Source: Verrucomicrobiales bacterium
Lineage (GTDB): Bacteria > Verrucomicrobiota > Verrucomicrobiia > Limisphaerales > UBA9464
Assembly (NCBI GenBank): GCA_027489875.1
Contig: JAIXZE010000077.1
Location: 1 to 64,000 of the forward strand
Reading direction: 5' to 3'
Length of the DNA stretch: 64,000 nt
The stretch's first letter is position 1. Each line of letters opens with the position of its first letter. The notes under the pieces were generated by a model. It searched no databases, was not told the origin of the DNA, and saw only the letters and a program-made list of their open reading frames with translations. This document shows positions 47,689 to 56,625 of this stretch, one piece after another. The position numbers and the translations under genes are program-made.

Positions 47689-49134
47689 ATGCGTTTCCCC
47701 CTTGCTCCGACCGCCAAAATTGCGCGGCACATCGTCAAAAACAAACTTCAGGGCAACAAGAAGTTCGCCATGGTCCTGCAGCTGGAGCCGCTGCATACCT
47801 GCAACTTGACCTGCACCGGTTGCGGACGGATCCGGGAGTATTCGACGTCCCTGAAAGACCTTGTTCCTCTGGATCAATGTCTGGCGGCGGCAGCCGAGTG
47901 CGACGCCCCGATGATTTCCATCTGCGGCGGGGAGCCCCTCATCTACCCGAAGATCGAGGAATTGGTTGCCGGACTCCTGGGGCAGGGACGCCTGGTCTAC
48001 ATCTGCACCAACGGCGTCTTCATGCGGAAGAAGATGCGGGAGTACATGGCTGCGGTGTATTCGCCGGAGATCGAAGCGATCCTGGTTCGATTGGTGGCGG
48101 AGAAGCTGGTGACGGAGAAGGAAGCCGAGACCATCCGGAATCCGGATGCGACGGCGCGGCAGAAAGTCGTGATCCGCCCTTCGCAGTGGCACTACTGGAA
48201 CGTCCATGTCGACGGCCTTGAGTACACCCACGACCTGATCGTGGAACGGGAGGGTGTCTTCAAGGAATGCGTTGCGGCCATCCGGATGGCGAAACATCTG
48301 GGGTATCAGATCGCGACCAATACGACGGTGTACAAGGAGACGGACACCGCGGAACTCGAGGAGATGTTCAAGTTCCTGAGCTCGCTGGGTGTGGATGGGC
48401 ACACCATTTCTCCTGGATACGACTACGACGCGGCCAAGAAGGACATGGTGAAGCGTCTGGGCAAGGATCCTGCCGCCTTCTTCCTCACACGTGACCTGAC
48501 CCGAAACAAATTCCGGGACATCGAGCGTTGGGGCGACATGTTCACGATCTTTGGCACCCCGGGCTATCTGGAGTTCCTGGCAGGCAAGCGTGAACTCGCA
48601 TGCAGTGCGTGGGCCGTGCCGACCTATAATGTCCGGGGATGGAAAGCCCCCTGTTATGTGATGACCGAGGGCCATTACAAGACCTATGCCGAGATGCTGG
48701 AAAAGGTGGCGTGGGATCGGTTCGGTGTGGACGACAAGGGCTGTGGTCGGGATGCCCGTTGCGAGAACTGCATGATGCACTCCGGCTTTGAGCCGACAGC
48801 GGCATTGTCCGGCGGGATCCGTGATTCCTGGATCAATTTCAAATACAACTTTGGATCCAAGCCGCCGGCGTTTCCGCATACGGCTGCACTTGAGAAGACT
48901 GCGTTCAACGGCGTGACCATCGGTAAGGGTCACCTTGCGGAAGCGAAGGCCGCTGTAAACCGGGAACTGTCCGGCGCCAAGAGTGCATTCGCCCGCGGGG
49001 GCAATGACATTCCCCATGCACACGGTGCGGAGGAGGGGACGGGTGGTGGCTGCAGTACCGGCGATACGAGCCAGCGGGACGCGCTTCTGGCGAAGATCAA
49101 TCTGGCCGGCAAGATTGAGGTCAAATCCGAGTAG
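47689..49134 (+). CDS. hpnH: Adenosyl-hopene transferase HpnH-like radical SAM protein
   Basis: HpnH joins a 5'-deoxyadenosyl radical to diploptene to give adenosylhopane, the first step of C35 hopanoid side-chain synthesis. The 481-residue protein has the radical SAM cluster CNLTCTGC (Cys38, Cys42, Cys45), the GGEP motif (SICGGEPLIYPKIEEL) and NVHVDGLEYTHDLI. Further on are SPGYDYDAA and the late cysteines GWKAPCYVM and CENCMMHSGFEPTAA, typical of the family. It is longer than the roughly 330-390 residues familiar for HpnH: about 43 residues are inserted near 120-163 and about 80 Lys/Glu/Ala/Gly-rich residues extend the C-terminus. The next gene is hpnJ, which supports the assignment. Confidence 0.85.
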   Translation: MRFPLAPTAKIARHIVKNKLQGNKKFAMVLQLEPLHTCNLTCTGCGRIREYSTSLKDLVPLDQCLAAAAECDAPMISICGGEPLIYPKIEELVAGLLGQGRLVYICTNGVFMRKKMREYMAAVYSPEIEAILVRLVAEKLVTEKEAETIRNPDATARQKVVIRPSQWHYWNVHVDGLEYTHDLIVEREGVFKECVAAIRMAKHLGYQIATNTTVYKETDTAELEEMFKFLSSLGVDGHTISPGYDYDAAKKDMVKRLGKDPAAFFLTRDLTRNKFRDIERWGDMFTIFGTPGYLEFLAGKRELACSAWAVPTYNVRGWKAPCYVMTEGHYKTYAEMLEKVAWDRFGVDDKGCGRDARCENCMMHSGFEPTAALSGGIRDSWINFKYNFGSKPPAFPHTAALEKTAFNGVTIGKGHLAEAKAAVNRELSGAKSAFARGGNDIPHAHGAEEGTGGGCSTGDTSQRDALLAKINLAGKIEVKSE

Positions 49135-49191
49135 AACGGCCGGATGACTGGATCCGATGGCAGTGAAGGATTCGGATTCCGGTGCCCGTAG

Positions 49192-50649
49192 ATGAGTGCC
49201 TTGTTCTTATCACCGCCGTCCTTTGACGGTTTTGATGGTGGTGCTGGATCGCGATACCAAGCGCGTCGGGAGGTCACCTCTTACTGGTACCCGACGTGGT
49301 TGGCGCAACCCGCGGCGTTGGTGCACGGTTCCCGGCTCCTGGATTGTCCGCCACTCGGGATGGGCATTGCCGAGTGCCTGACGATCGCGTCTGGGTATGA
49401 TGACGTTATCATCCACACCTCGACTCCGTCGCTTCGGAATGATTCCCGGGTGGCGGAGGCGATCAAGGCACAGCGTCCTGAAACTCGGATTGGGTTCGTG
49501 GGTGCCCACGCCGCGGTACTTCCAACGGAGACCTTGAAAGTGTCACCGGCGGTGGATTGGGTGGGGCGGAAGGAATTTGATTTCACCTGCCTGGAGGTTT
49601 GTGAAGGCCGGCCGATGGAAGGGATCGCCGGACTCAGCTTCAAGAAGGACGGCCGGATCATCCACAACCGGGAGCGGGAGTTGATCCAGGACATGGACAC
49701 GTTGCCTTGGGTTGCTGACGTGTATCGGCGGGATCTGGCCATCGAGAAGTACTTCATCGGCTATCTTCTGCATCCCTACGTCAGCATGTACACGGGGCGA
49801 GGGTGTCCCGCGCAGTGCACGTTCTGTCTCTGGCCGCAGACGATTGGTGGGCATCGATATCGGGTTCGCTCTGCAGCGAACGTTGCGGGGGAGATGGCCT
49901 ATATGAAGGGGATCTTCCCGCAGGTGAAGGAGTTCTTCTTTGATGACGACACGTTCACGGCCAACCTGCCTCGTGCACGCGAGATTGCCCGCCAATTGGC
50001 ACCGCTTGGCCTGACCTGGAGTTGCAACAGTCGGGCCAACCTGGAGTACGACACCATCTCTTACCTTCGTGACTGCGGATTGCGGCTCTTCCTGGTCGGT
50101 TACGAATCGGGTAACGACGACATCCTGCGTCGCATCAAGAAGGGCGTGACCACGGAGGAAATGCGACGATTTACGCGTTCCTGTCACGAAGCGGGGGTGG
50201 TGATCCACGGAACGTTCATTCTTGGGTTGCCGGTGGAAACGCCCGAGACGATCGAGCAGACGATCCGTTTCGCGATGGAGTTGGACGTCTTTTCCATCCA
50301 GGTCTCACTGGCTGCCCCGTATCCGGGAACGGAGTTGTATGAGATGGCGCGGCAGAACGGGTGGTTCTCAAAGAAGGACAAGACGGACATTGTGCATGGC
50401 GACGGGTTCCAGCAATCGACGCTGGAGTATCCTGGCCTGAGCAAGGAGCGGGTCTTCGAAGAGGTGGATCGATTTTACCGGAGTTACTACCTGCGTCCCA
50501 AGCCGGTGCTCCGAATCATCCGAACCATGCTGGAGGAAAAGGATGTTTTCGTTCGACGCTGTCGGGAGGGGTTCGAGTTTTTCCGGAGCCTGAGACAGCG
50601 GAAGGACAGCATGGGAAGTCAGCGTCCGGGTTGGTCCGACAGGCAGTGA
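49192..50649 (+). CDS. hpnJ: Hopanoid biosynthesis radical SAM protein HpnJ
   Basis: HpnJ is a B12-binding-type radical SAM enzyme needed for the cyclitol ether head group of hopanoids. The 485-residue protein opens with the diagnostic SFDGFDGGAGSRYQARRE and YWYPTWLAQPAALV. A cobalamin-binding-like Rossmann region lies at about 55-140. The cluster motif is GRGCPAQCTFCLWPQ (Cys205, Cys209, Cys212), followed by FFFDDDTFTANLPRAREIA and GYESGNDDILRRIKKG. The gene starts 57 bp after hpnH, so they are probably one transcription unit. Squalene-hopene cyclase and hpnG/hpnI/hpnK genes are not in the window. Confidence 0.92.
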   Translation: MSALFLSPPSFDGFDGGAGSRYQARREVTSYWYPTWLAQPAALVHGSRLLDCPPLGMGIAECLTIASGYDDVIIHTSTPSLRNDSRVAEAIKAQRPETRIGFVGAHAAVLPTETLKVSPAVDWVGRKEFDFTCLEVCEGRPMEGIAGLSFKKDGRIIHNRERELIQDMDTLPWVADVYRRDLAIEKYFIGYLLHPYVSMYTGRGCPAQCTFCLWPQTIGGHRYRVRSAANVAGEMAYMKGIFPQVKEFFFDDDTFTANLPRAREIARQLAPLGLTWSCNSRANLEYDTISYLRDCGLRLFLVGYESGNDDILRRIKKGVTTEEMRRFTRSCHEAGVVIHGTFILGLPVETPETIEQTIRFAMELDVFSIQVSLAAPYPGTELYEMARQNGWFSKKDKTDIVHGDGFQQSTLEYPGLSKERVFEEVDRFYRSYYLRPKPVLRIIRTMLEEKDVFVRRCREGFEFFRSLRQRKDSMGSQRPGWSDRQ

Positions 50650-50652
50650 GCT

Positions 50653-50671
50653 CCGCCGGACGAACCGGCGG
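50653..50671. terminator. Hairpin between convergent hpnJ and the membrane glycosyltransferase-like gene
   Basis: A perfect 7-bp stem CCGCCGG-ACGAA-CCGGCGG lies 4 bp after the hpnJ stop, between two convergent genes. It may act as a two-way terminator, but there is no T-tract on either side. Confidence 0.35.
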
Positions 50672-50691
50672 GTGGCACTCCTCGAAGGCCG

Positions 50692-52284
50692 TTACGGCGA
50701 AGGCGCGCGGTTGATCTGGTAGAGGTTCTCGGATGCACCCTTCGCACTTCCGGTCCAGACGGGTTCCCCGAGCAGGTCGCGCAAGGGCTGCAATTCCTCG
50801 AACTTGATGAGTCTTGGGCGGGTTCCGAGATCGCTCGTACTCCACTTCTCCCTGGACCTGTCGACGACGCCATAGATGAAGACGCGATTGCCTGATGCGA
50901 GGTGCCCGCGAATCCTTGACCACAGTTCCACCGGGCCGTCGTGGTAATTCATGAGGTCCAACCGCTTCTGGTCTGGGTTGCTTGCGCAGAAGAATGCCGG
51001 GTCACCCCAGGCGTCGCAGATGAGGAGATCCGAGGGTTTCAGCGTTTCGGAAAGGGCCTTTGCGGTGCTGATTGGGGCGGAATTGGGGTTGTTGGAGCGT
51101 ACGAGGATTCTGGGAACATTGCAGGCGACCTGAATCATGAGGCAGAACACAAGGAAGCCCGAGCCGCGTCTGTAGGAGGTGGCAACAATGATGCCCAGGA
51201 GTTGGATCACTGAAACGGGGAGCAGCCAGAGCTTCCAGTATTGGGGGTTGAGGTAGAGAGGGGGAAAAGTGCAGGCGGCAAAGCCCAGCGCCAGCGGCCA
51301 CCGAAACCGTTGGAGGTGATCTCGAGGGGTGATCAGCAAGGATGCGCCTGCCAGTGCCCAAATGGTGAGGATCTGAAGGGAGCAGACAACTTTCCAAACC
51401 GGACTGAGCCTCTTGAAGCCGGCCAACAGACCTGGCCACTCTGACAAAGGCCATGGGTTTGCGAGGGCAACGGAGAAGCCCAGAGGCACCCGGATGGTTT
51501 GGCCGAGGGTGAAGAATCCCCAGTACTCCCCATCGTTCTTTGCGGTCGCGTATTTGATGAAGCCCGAGAGGCCAGGCTTGCCATTGAGATGTGCAGCCAG
51601 CCCGAACAACAAGAAGCCCATTGCACCCGCGGCCACGGTCCATGGCAGGACGTCCCGCCATCGGCGACAGTGGATCCAGAGCACGAAAGGGCCGACGAGA
51701 AAGTAACTCTGATAGGATGCGACCGCGATGGCCCAACAGGCACCACTCAGAATCCCGGATCCCTTCCCGAGGTTCGAAAAGGTTCCGAGGTAGAGGGAAA
51801 GCATGAACCAGAACTGAGCGGACATGGGCTCGGTCGTCTGGGTGCTGTGATAGGTCGAAGCACTCGTCAGACCCAGTGCGAGCCCACCAAGGAGGGCAAG
51901 GTTGCGCTTTACCCCGATTCGTCCGAGCCACGCACAGCCGATGGCGGATGCGGCTGCCCCAAGGATCGAATTCATCGCGGTCAATGCGTCCAGCCGGTGG
52001 ACCATGTCAGTGCCTGCCCAGCCCTTCACCAAGGCCCACCAAGCGGCAAAATAAACGCTGGTGAAGGGGTGGTTGGCTCCCTCGACACTCGGTGGGCCGA
52101 ACATGACGCCAACACGCTTCAAGGCATCGCCATCGTAGTGTCGTGCTGGAAACGCCAAGTAGAGCGCACACAGAACTGCGAAGATCGTCCAGGGCCCCCA
52201 GGCTGGAAGGGAACTCTGGACGCTCGGCTCTTCGGGGGACTGGTGTGCGGCTTTGGCCGTGGTGCCTTCCATGTTCCCAATCAT
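50692..52284 (-). CDS. Polytopic membrane protein, probable GT-C glycosyltransferase-like
   Basis: The protein has 530 residues; a second in-frame ATG 12 bp downstream could be the start. About ten hydrophobic segments (for example IFAVLCALYLAFP, FMLSLYLGTFSNL, VAAGAMGFLLFGLAAHL, LWLLPVSVIQLLGIIVATSY) are followed by a soluble C-terminal domain of about 130 residues. The first loop after helix 1 has ARHYDGDALKR, with the acidic residue expected in GT-C enzymes, and TSASTYHSTQTTEPMSAQF resembles PMT/ArnT-type proteins. Substrate is unknown. It is divergent from the EF-hand protein gene. The neighbouring hopanoid genes hint at envelope lipids, but no direct link is visible. Confidence 0.6.
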   Translation of the reverse strand: MIGNMEGTTAKAAHQSPEEPSVQSSLPAWGPWTIFAVLCALYLAFPARHYDGDALKRVGVMFGPPSVEGANHPFTSVYFAAWWALVKGWAGTDMVHRLDALTAMNSILGAAASAIGCAWLGRIGVKRNLALLGGLALGLTSASTYHSTQTTEPMSAQFWFMLSLYLGTFSNLGKGSGILSGACWAIAVASYQSYFLVGPFVLWIHCRRWRDVLPWTVAAGAMGFLLFGLAAHLNGKPGLSGFIKYATAKNDGEYWGFFTLGQTIRVPLGFSVALANPWPLSEWPGLLAGFKRLSPVWKVVCSLQILTIWALAGASLLITPRDHLQRFRWPLALGFAACTFPPLYLNPQYWKLWLLPVSVIQLLGIIVATSYRRGSGFLVFCLMIQVACNVPRILVRSNNPNSAPISTAKALSETLKPSDLLICDAWGDPAFFCASNPDQKRLDLMNYHDGPVELWSRIRGHLASGNRVFIYGVVDRSREKWSTSDLGTRPRLIKFEELQPLRDLLGEPVWTGSAKGASENLYQINRAPSP

Positions 52285-52388
52285 TGGGAAATCGAGTTCT
52301 TCAAGTCACGACCATATCTGGATCGAATTTGTTCCGTCCTTGGAGGTGCGTTGACTCCCGCGGGCTGGAGACGGACGCTGGCTTCCGC

Positions 52389-54194
52389 GTGAATCGGTTG
52401 CTGCTAACGGCTTGTTGTCTCATTGGGTTTTGGATCGGAGTGACTGCGCTTGGTGGTCCCCTGCGTACGAACGAAGTTCCGGATGTGTTTCCAGCGCGAC
52501 CGATCGAATGGTTGCCGGCGCCGGTCGCACTTCCTCTGCGACCCCTTCGTTTTCCTCCGGCGGTAGCCGTGCAGCGGGTGGAGCATCTGGCAATTGCGGG
52601 TGGCAAGGTCTGGATGGTGGTGGCCTTTCGTAGCGGCGCCACCAATGCGGCACGGAACGCGCTGTGGGTGTTTTCTCCCGTTGATGGTCGTTTGGACCCG
52701 GTGAGGGGACAGGTGGAGCATCATTCGATCAGGGATCTCAGGGTGGGACCCGAGGGGTTATGGATGGCGGTGGACGGTGGTGCGGCGGTTCTGGACCCAA
52801 AGAATCTGGTGGTGGATGCGTTTTCGTCGGCACATGGATTGACCACGGGAAACCTCACTGCGTTTGCGGCGGCTGGTCGGCGTTGGTTTGGGATGTCGGA
52901 CGCCGGCGCATTGTTTGCCCTGCACCCGGATGGTCGTTCGTGGTCGCGGTTGCCGGGCTCACCTGGGCTTGCGGCCAAGGATGCCTCACGTTACGGGCAT
53001 CTTGCAGGCTCAGGAGAGTGGCTACTGGGAATGTCCGAGGGCGAGATCTTGCTGCGAAACCATGCCGCTTCGAGTTGGGAAACGGTTGACCCGAAGCAGT
53101 GGCTCGGGCTTCCGGTGGATCAACCGGTTCGCTTTCAGAGTGTGGTGGAGGACGGCGATGGTGGGTTTTGGGTTGGGAGTGATCTTGGCCTTCATTTCGT
53201 TGCCGCGGAGACGGGCTCGGTTCGACATCATCTGGCGACCAAGCCGGTGCGGGTGCCGGGTGGGTTGGGGGTCGATGTGCCGGCGGGTTTCCAGCCATCG
53301 GCGGCGGCGTATGTGCAAGCGCGCAGACGTCAGGCGGACGGGATACGCGAGAGGATGCGCTTTCGAGCGCGGCTAGGACGGAAGTCGGTGGAGATCGGGC
53401 AGAAGCTGGATCCGGTCACACCTAAGAGTCGGATTCCCGGCGGAGTTCGCACCATGGTAAGGGATGGAGCTTTTGTGTGGGTGGCCTGCGAGGATCCGGC
53501 GAGTCCGCTTCGGACACGGCTTCTGCTGTGGCACGGATCCAGCCAGCGATGGGTTGGACAAGTTCCAGTTTCACTGCCAGTTGCCCGGATGGCGGTGGAT
53601 TCGCAGCACGTCTGGTTGGGAGCGGATCTTGGGCTGTTGCCCAACGGGGCTCCGGTGCTGGTCCTGGAAAAGACCGGGTTGATGGCGGTGCCGGCGGGCA
53701 GGTGGGTTGCTGATGAGATCGGGACGGAGGAGCGGGAACGACGGTTGGGCGAGCGGCCTGTGCGCGAGCAGGCTGTCCAGGCATTCTTCTCCGGTAACGC
53801 GGCGAGGGTGGTGGACCTTCTGGGCGCTGAAGGGACCGATGCGGAGTCGCTGTTCCTGTTGGCGTTCGCCCACGACCCGCTGGGATTGGATGACCCCATG
53901 AAGCGGGAGGCGTATCTTTCCCGATTGAGAAAGGACTTCCCGGATTCGCCCTATGGCGAGGTGGCTCGCGGATTGAAGCCTCCCGCGAAGACCGACGCGT
54001 CCGTGGGAGGCGGAAGCAGTGTGCTCCAAACCCTGTTCAAGCGCCGGGACACGAATGGTGACGGTAGGATCTCCGACGCAGAGTGGACAGAGTGGAAAGG
54101 GGCTGGGGCCGACATGAAGGCCTTTGATGTCGACGGGGACGGGGTTCTGGGAATCGAGGAATTTGACGCGGTATTGCGCGGAACCAGCCGATGA
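52389..54194 (+). CDS. Exported protein with beta-propeller-like repeats and C-terminal EF-hands
   Basis: The only good start is GTG 52389, giving 601 residues with a signal peptide (NRLLLTACCLIGFWIGVTALG). The middle has repeated strand patterns of a two-component-regulator or Kelch-like propeller: HLAIAGGKVWMVVAF, DLRVGPEGLWMAVDGGAAVL, SVVEDGDGGFWVGSDLGLHF and RMAVDSQHVWLGADLGLL. At the C-terminus two EF-hand calcium loops are clear, DTNGDGRISDAEW and DVDGDGVLGIEEF. The arrangement suggests a Ca-binding exported protein, but no enzyme motif is seen and the function is unknown. Confidence 0.8.
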   Translation: MNRLLLTACCLIGFWIGVTALGGPLRTNEVPDVFPARPIEWLPAPVALPLRPLRFPPAVAVQRVEHLAIAGGKVWMVVAFRSGATNAARNALWVFSPVDGRLDPVRGQVEHHSIRDLRVGPEGLWMAVDGGAAVLDPKNLVVDAFSSAHGLTTGNLTAFAAAGRRWFGMSDAGALFALHPDGRSWSRLPGSPGLAAKDASRYGHLAGSGEWLLGMSEGEILLRNHAASSWETVDPKQWLGLPVDQPVRFQSVVEDGDGGFWVGSDLGLHFVAAETGSVRHHLATKPVRVPGGLGVDVPAGFQPSAAAYVQARRRQADGIRERMRFRARLGRKSVEIGQKLDPVTPKSRIPGGVRTMVRDGAFVWVACEDPASPLRTRLLLWHGSSQRWVGQVPVSLPVARMAVDSQHVWLGADLGLLPNGAPVLVLEKTGLMAVPAGRWVADEIGTEERERRLGERPVREQAVQAFFSGNAARVVDLLGAEGTDAESLFLLAFAHDPLGLDDPMKREAYLSRLRKDFPDSPYGEVARGLKPPAKTDASVGGGSSVLQTLFKRRDTNGDGRISDAEWTEWKGAGADMKAFDVDGDGVLGIEEFDAVLRGTSR

Positions 54195-54204
54195 GGCCCC
54201 GGGG

Positions 54205-55629
54205 TCAGCGGTTTGTCGTGGAGAGGGAGGCTGGTGGGGGATTGGTGGACAGCGGCTGGGTGGAGGGGGCTTGGACGACGCTTTCCTGACTGAACACCGA
54301 GCGTAGAAGAGGGATGCTGCGGACGTCGTTGTAGAAGACGAAGGCCATGAACGACAGCAGGAGGACGCCAAAGACAAGGGTCACGGACTCGTAGACCTGC
54401 GCTGGAATCCTGCGGAAGGTCAGGAGTTCGATGATCGAAAAGGTGATGTGGCCGCCGTCGAGGACGGGCAAGGGCAGGAGATTCAGGATGGCCAGATTCA
54501 CGTTGATGATGACCATCAGTGCCAAGGCCCGGCGGATGTCGACTTTCATCTCCATGGCGATTCCCGTGAGCATGCCTGCGGGGCCTTGGAGATTTTCGAC
54601 ACCGATGCGGGACTCTTTCTTGTGGGCGATGGCGCGGACCAGTTGGGCCATCTGGCTGATGGTCCCCTCGATCTGTTTCCAGGGTGTAGGCCCGGGCCGT
54701 TCCACGGTGAAGGTCATGCGAGGTGAAGGTCCCAGCGTGACCCCCATGCGGCCAACCTTGTCCTTCGGGTCCAGGATGGGCGTTACGGTCAGGCGCAGGG
54801 GTTTGCCATCGCGCAGGAGTTCGAGCAGGACAGGTCGGTCGGCGCTTCCCTTGATGATGTCGATCAACTGCTGTTGGCCGGCGATCTCGATGCCATCGAT
54901 GGAGATCAGTTCATCGCCCTTGCGCAGGCCGGATGTCTCCGCGGGGTAACCCTTCATGAGGTCCAGGACGGCGGGGTGATCCTTGGGGCCCAGCTTGAGG
55001 AATTTGAGGCGGGCGGCGGTGGAATACTCGGTCGGGATGGAGTAGGTGGCGATCCGGCCGTCGACGTGCTTGATGGTGACGGCAAGAGTGGACGTGATCG
55101 AGAGGGCGGCTGTTCGCTGGACTTCTTCCCAATTCAGGACCGGACGGCCGTTGACGGCCTGGATCCTGTCTCCCTCGCGGATGCCCAGATTGGCTTCCGC
55201 GCCCCCGGGCGGGACGTATCCGATGATGGTGTTGTTGTAGGCCCTCGGAAGGCCAACCCACCAGACGATGCCGCCGATGAAGAAGGCGAAAAGGATGTTC
55301 ATGACCGGACCTGCGAGGGACACGGCGATCTTCTTGCCCGGGGAAATGGGGGGGATGGAGGGGTTGGAGCGTCCCTCGATGGCCTCGGAGGTGATCATCT
55401 GGGGCAACTTGACGAACCCGCCGAGAGGGAGCCAACGCAGGGCCCATTCGACCCCATCACGATCGGTCCACGAGAATACCTTCGGGCCGAAGCCGATGGA
55501 GAAACCATCGACCTTGAGTCCCAGTTTCCGCGCCACCCAGTAGTGTCCGAACTCGTGGACGAAGATCGTCAACGTGAACAGGAGGGCGACGCCGATGGCG
55601 ATGATGACCCACGTCAGCAGGACAGGCAT
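54205..55629 (-). CDS. rseP: Site-2 (intramembrane) metalloprotease RseP
   Basis: RseP cuts membrane-embedded anti-sigma factors and remnant signal peptides. The 474-residue protein begins with a membrane helix holding FVHEFGHYWVA (zinc ligands His25 and His29, catalytic Glu26). Two PDZ domains follow (about 135-205, VPPGGAEANLGIREGDRIQAV; and about 218-290, GYPAETSGLRKGDELISI). The third ligand is Asp391 in NLLPLPVLDGGHI, then a final membrane helix. About 30 unusual Ser/Thr/Pro-rich residues end the protein. dxr and bamA, frequent neighbours elsewhere, are absent. It converges with the EF-hand gene. Confidence 0.95.
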   Translation of the reverse strand: MPVLLTWVIIAIGVALLFTLTIFVHEFGHYWVARKLGLKVDGFSIGFGPKVFSWTDRDGVEWALRWLPLGGFVKLPQMITSEAIEGRSNPSIPPISPGKKIAVSLAGPVMNILFAFFIGGIVWWVGLPRAYNNTIIGYVPPGGAEANLGIREGDRIQAVNGRPVLNWEEVQRTAALSITSTLAVTIKHVDGRIATYSIPTEYSTAARLKFLKLGPKDHPAVLDLMKGYPAETSGLRKGDELISIDGIEIAGQQQLIDIIKGSADRPVLLELLRDGKPLRLTVTPILDPKDKVGRMGVTLGPSPRMTFTVERPGPTPWKQIEGTISQMAQLVRAIAHKKESRIGVENLQGPAGMLTGIAMEMKVDIRRALALMVIINVNLAILNLLPLPVLDGGHITFSIIELLTFRRIPAQVYESVTLVFGVLLLSFMAFVFYNDVRSIPLLRSVFSQESVVQAPSTQPLSTNPPPASLSTTNR

Positions 55630-55743
55630 GTGCCATCAGACTAACTCGGTTCGGAGCCGTGTCCCAAAGATCTTTTTCGAGGATGCGTGCGGGGGAGTTG
55701 AAGCGTTGGGGCGGAGCGTGGTTGGCTGGGAGGCGTGGACGTC

Positions 55744-56625
55744 ATGAAATGCTGGGTGACTGGAGCGGCAGGCCTGATCGGAGGGACCTTGATGCGGAGT
55801 CCAGGCATCCCTCAGGGATGGGAAGCTGTTGCCTTGCATCGCGGCATCCTTGAACTCACGGACTTTGCGGCCGTTGAACGACGGTTTGAAGCTGATGGGC
55901 CGTTGGCCCTCATCCACTGCGCGGCCATGAGCCGAAGTCCGCAATGTCAGCAAGAACCTGCGAAGGCACGTCAATGGAACGTCGACGTGACCCGCCACCT
56001 GGCCGGGTTGTTTGCTGGAAGACGGATGGTCTTCCTGTCCACTGATCTTGTGTTTGATGGCCAGCGCGGCGGTTATGGAGAGGATTGCGCGGTGGCTCCC
56101 CTGAGCATTTATGCAGAGACGAAGGTGGAGGCCGAGCAATGGGTTCTGCGGGACCCGCGACATCTCGTCGTGCGTACCTCCCTGAACCATGGTCGGTCCA
56201 CGACGGCGGATCGTGGATTCAACGAGGAGATGGTTCGGGCGTGGCGTGCGGGAAGGACCCTCCAGCTGTTCCGGGACGAGTATCGGAGTCCGATTCCTGC
56301 CGAGCATACAGCGCGAGCGCTCTGGGAGTTGTTGGGCAAGGAATGCGGGGGGATCCTTCACCTGGCAGGGGCACAGCGGCTTTCACGATGGGAGATCGGA
56401 TGTGCGTTGGCTGCGATACTGGAGGGTGAAGGCCTTTCCTGTCCGATCGAGCCCGGAACCTTGCGGGACTACAATGGGGCACCCCGGCCGCCGGACACCT
56501 CCCTGGATAGTTCCCGGGCTCAGGCCCTGTTGGGCTTCCGGATTCCGGGGTATGCGGAATGGCTGGCGGCTGGATCTCCGCCCGCTTTCCCGGAATCGGG
56601 TTCCAGATGCGGAGGGCAGCGATGA
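55744..56625 (+). CDS. NAD(P)-dependent sugar-nucleotide reductase/epimerase (RmlD-like extended SDR)
   Basis: ATG 55744 has GGGAGG at a good distance and is preferred over GTG 55735; it gives 293 residues. The nucleotide-binding motif is WVTGAAGLIGGTL, the substrate region FLSTDLVFDG matches RmlD (STDYVFDG in typical members), and the catalytic pair is in IYAETKVEAE (YxxxK). RmlD makes dTDP-rhamnose; close relatives act on other nucleotide sugars or as the regulatory MAT subunit. No rmlABC genes are nearby, so the substrate is open. The stop overlaps gluQ by 4 bp (ATGA). Confidence 0.85.
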   Translation: MKCWVTGAAGLIGGTLMRSPGIPQGWEAVALHRGILELTDFAAVERRFEADGPLALIHCAAMSRSPQCQQEPAKARQWNVDVTRHLAGLFAGRRMVFLSTDLVFDGQRGGYGEDCAVAPLSIYAETKVEAEQWVLRDPRHLVVRTSLNHGRSTTADRGFNEEMVRAWRAGRTLQLFRDEYRSPIPAEHTARALWELLGKECGGILHLAGAQRLSRWEIGCALAAILEGEGLSCPIEPGTLRDYNGAPRPPDTSLDSSRAQALLGFRIPGYAEWLAAGSPPAFPESGSRCGGQR

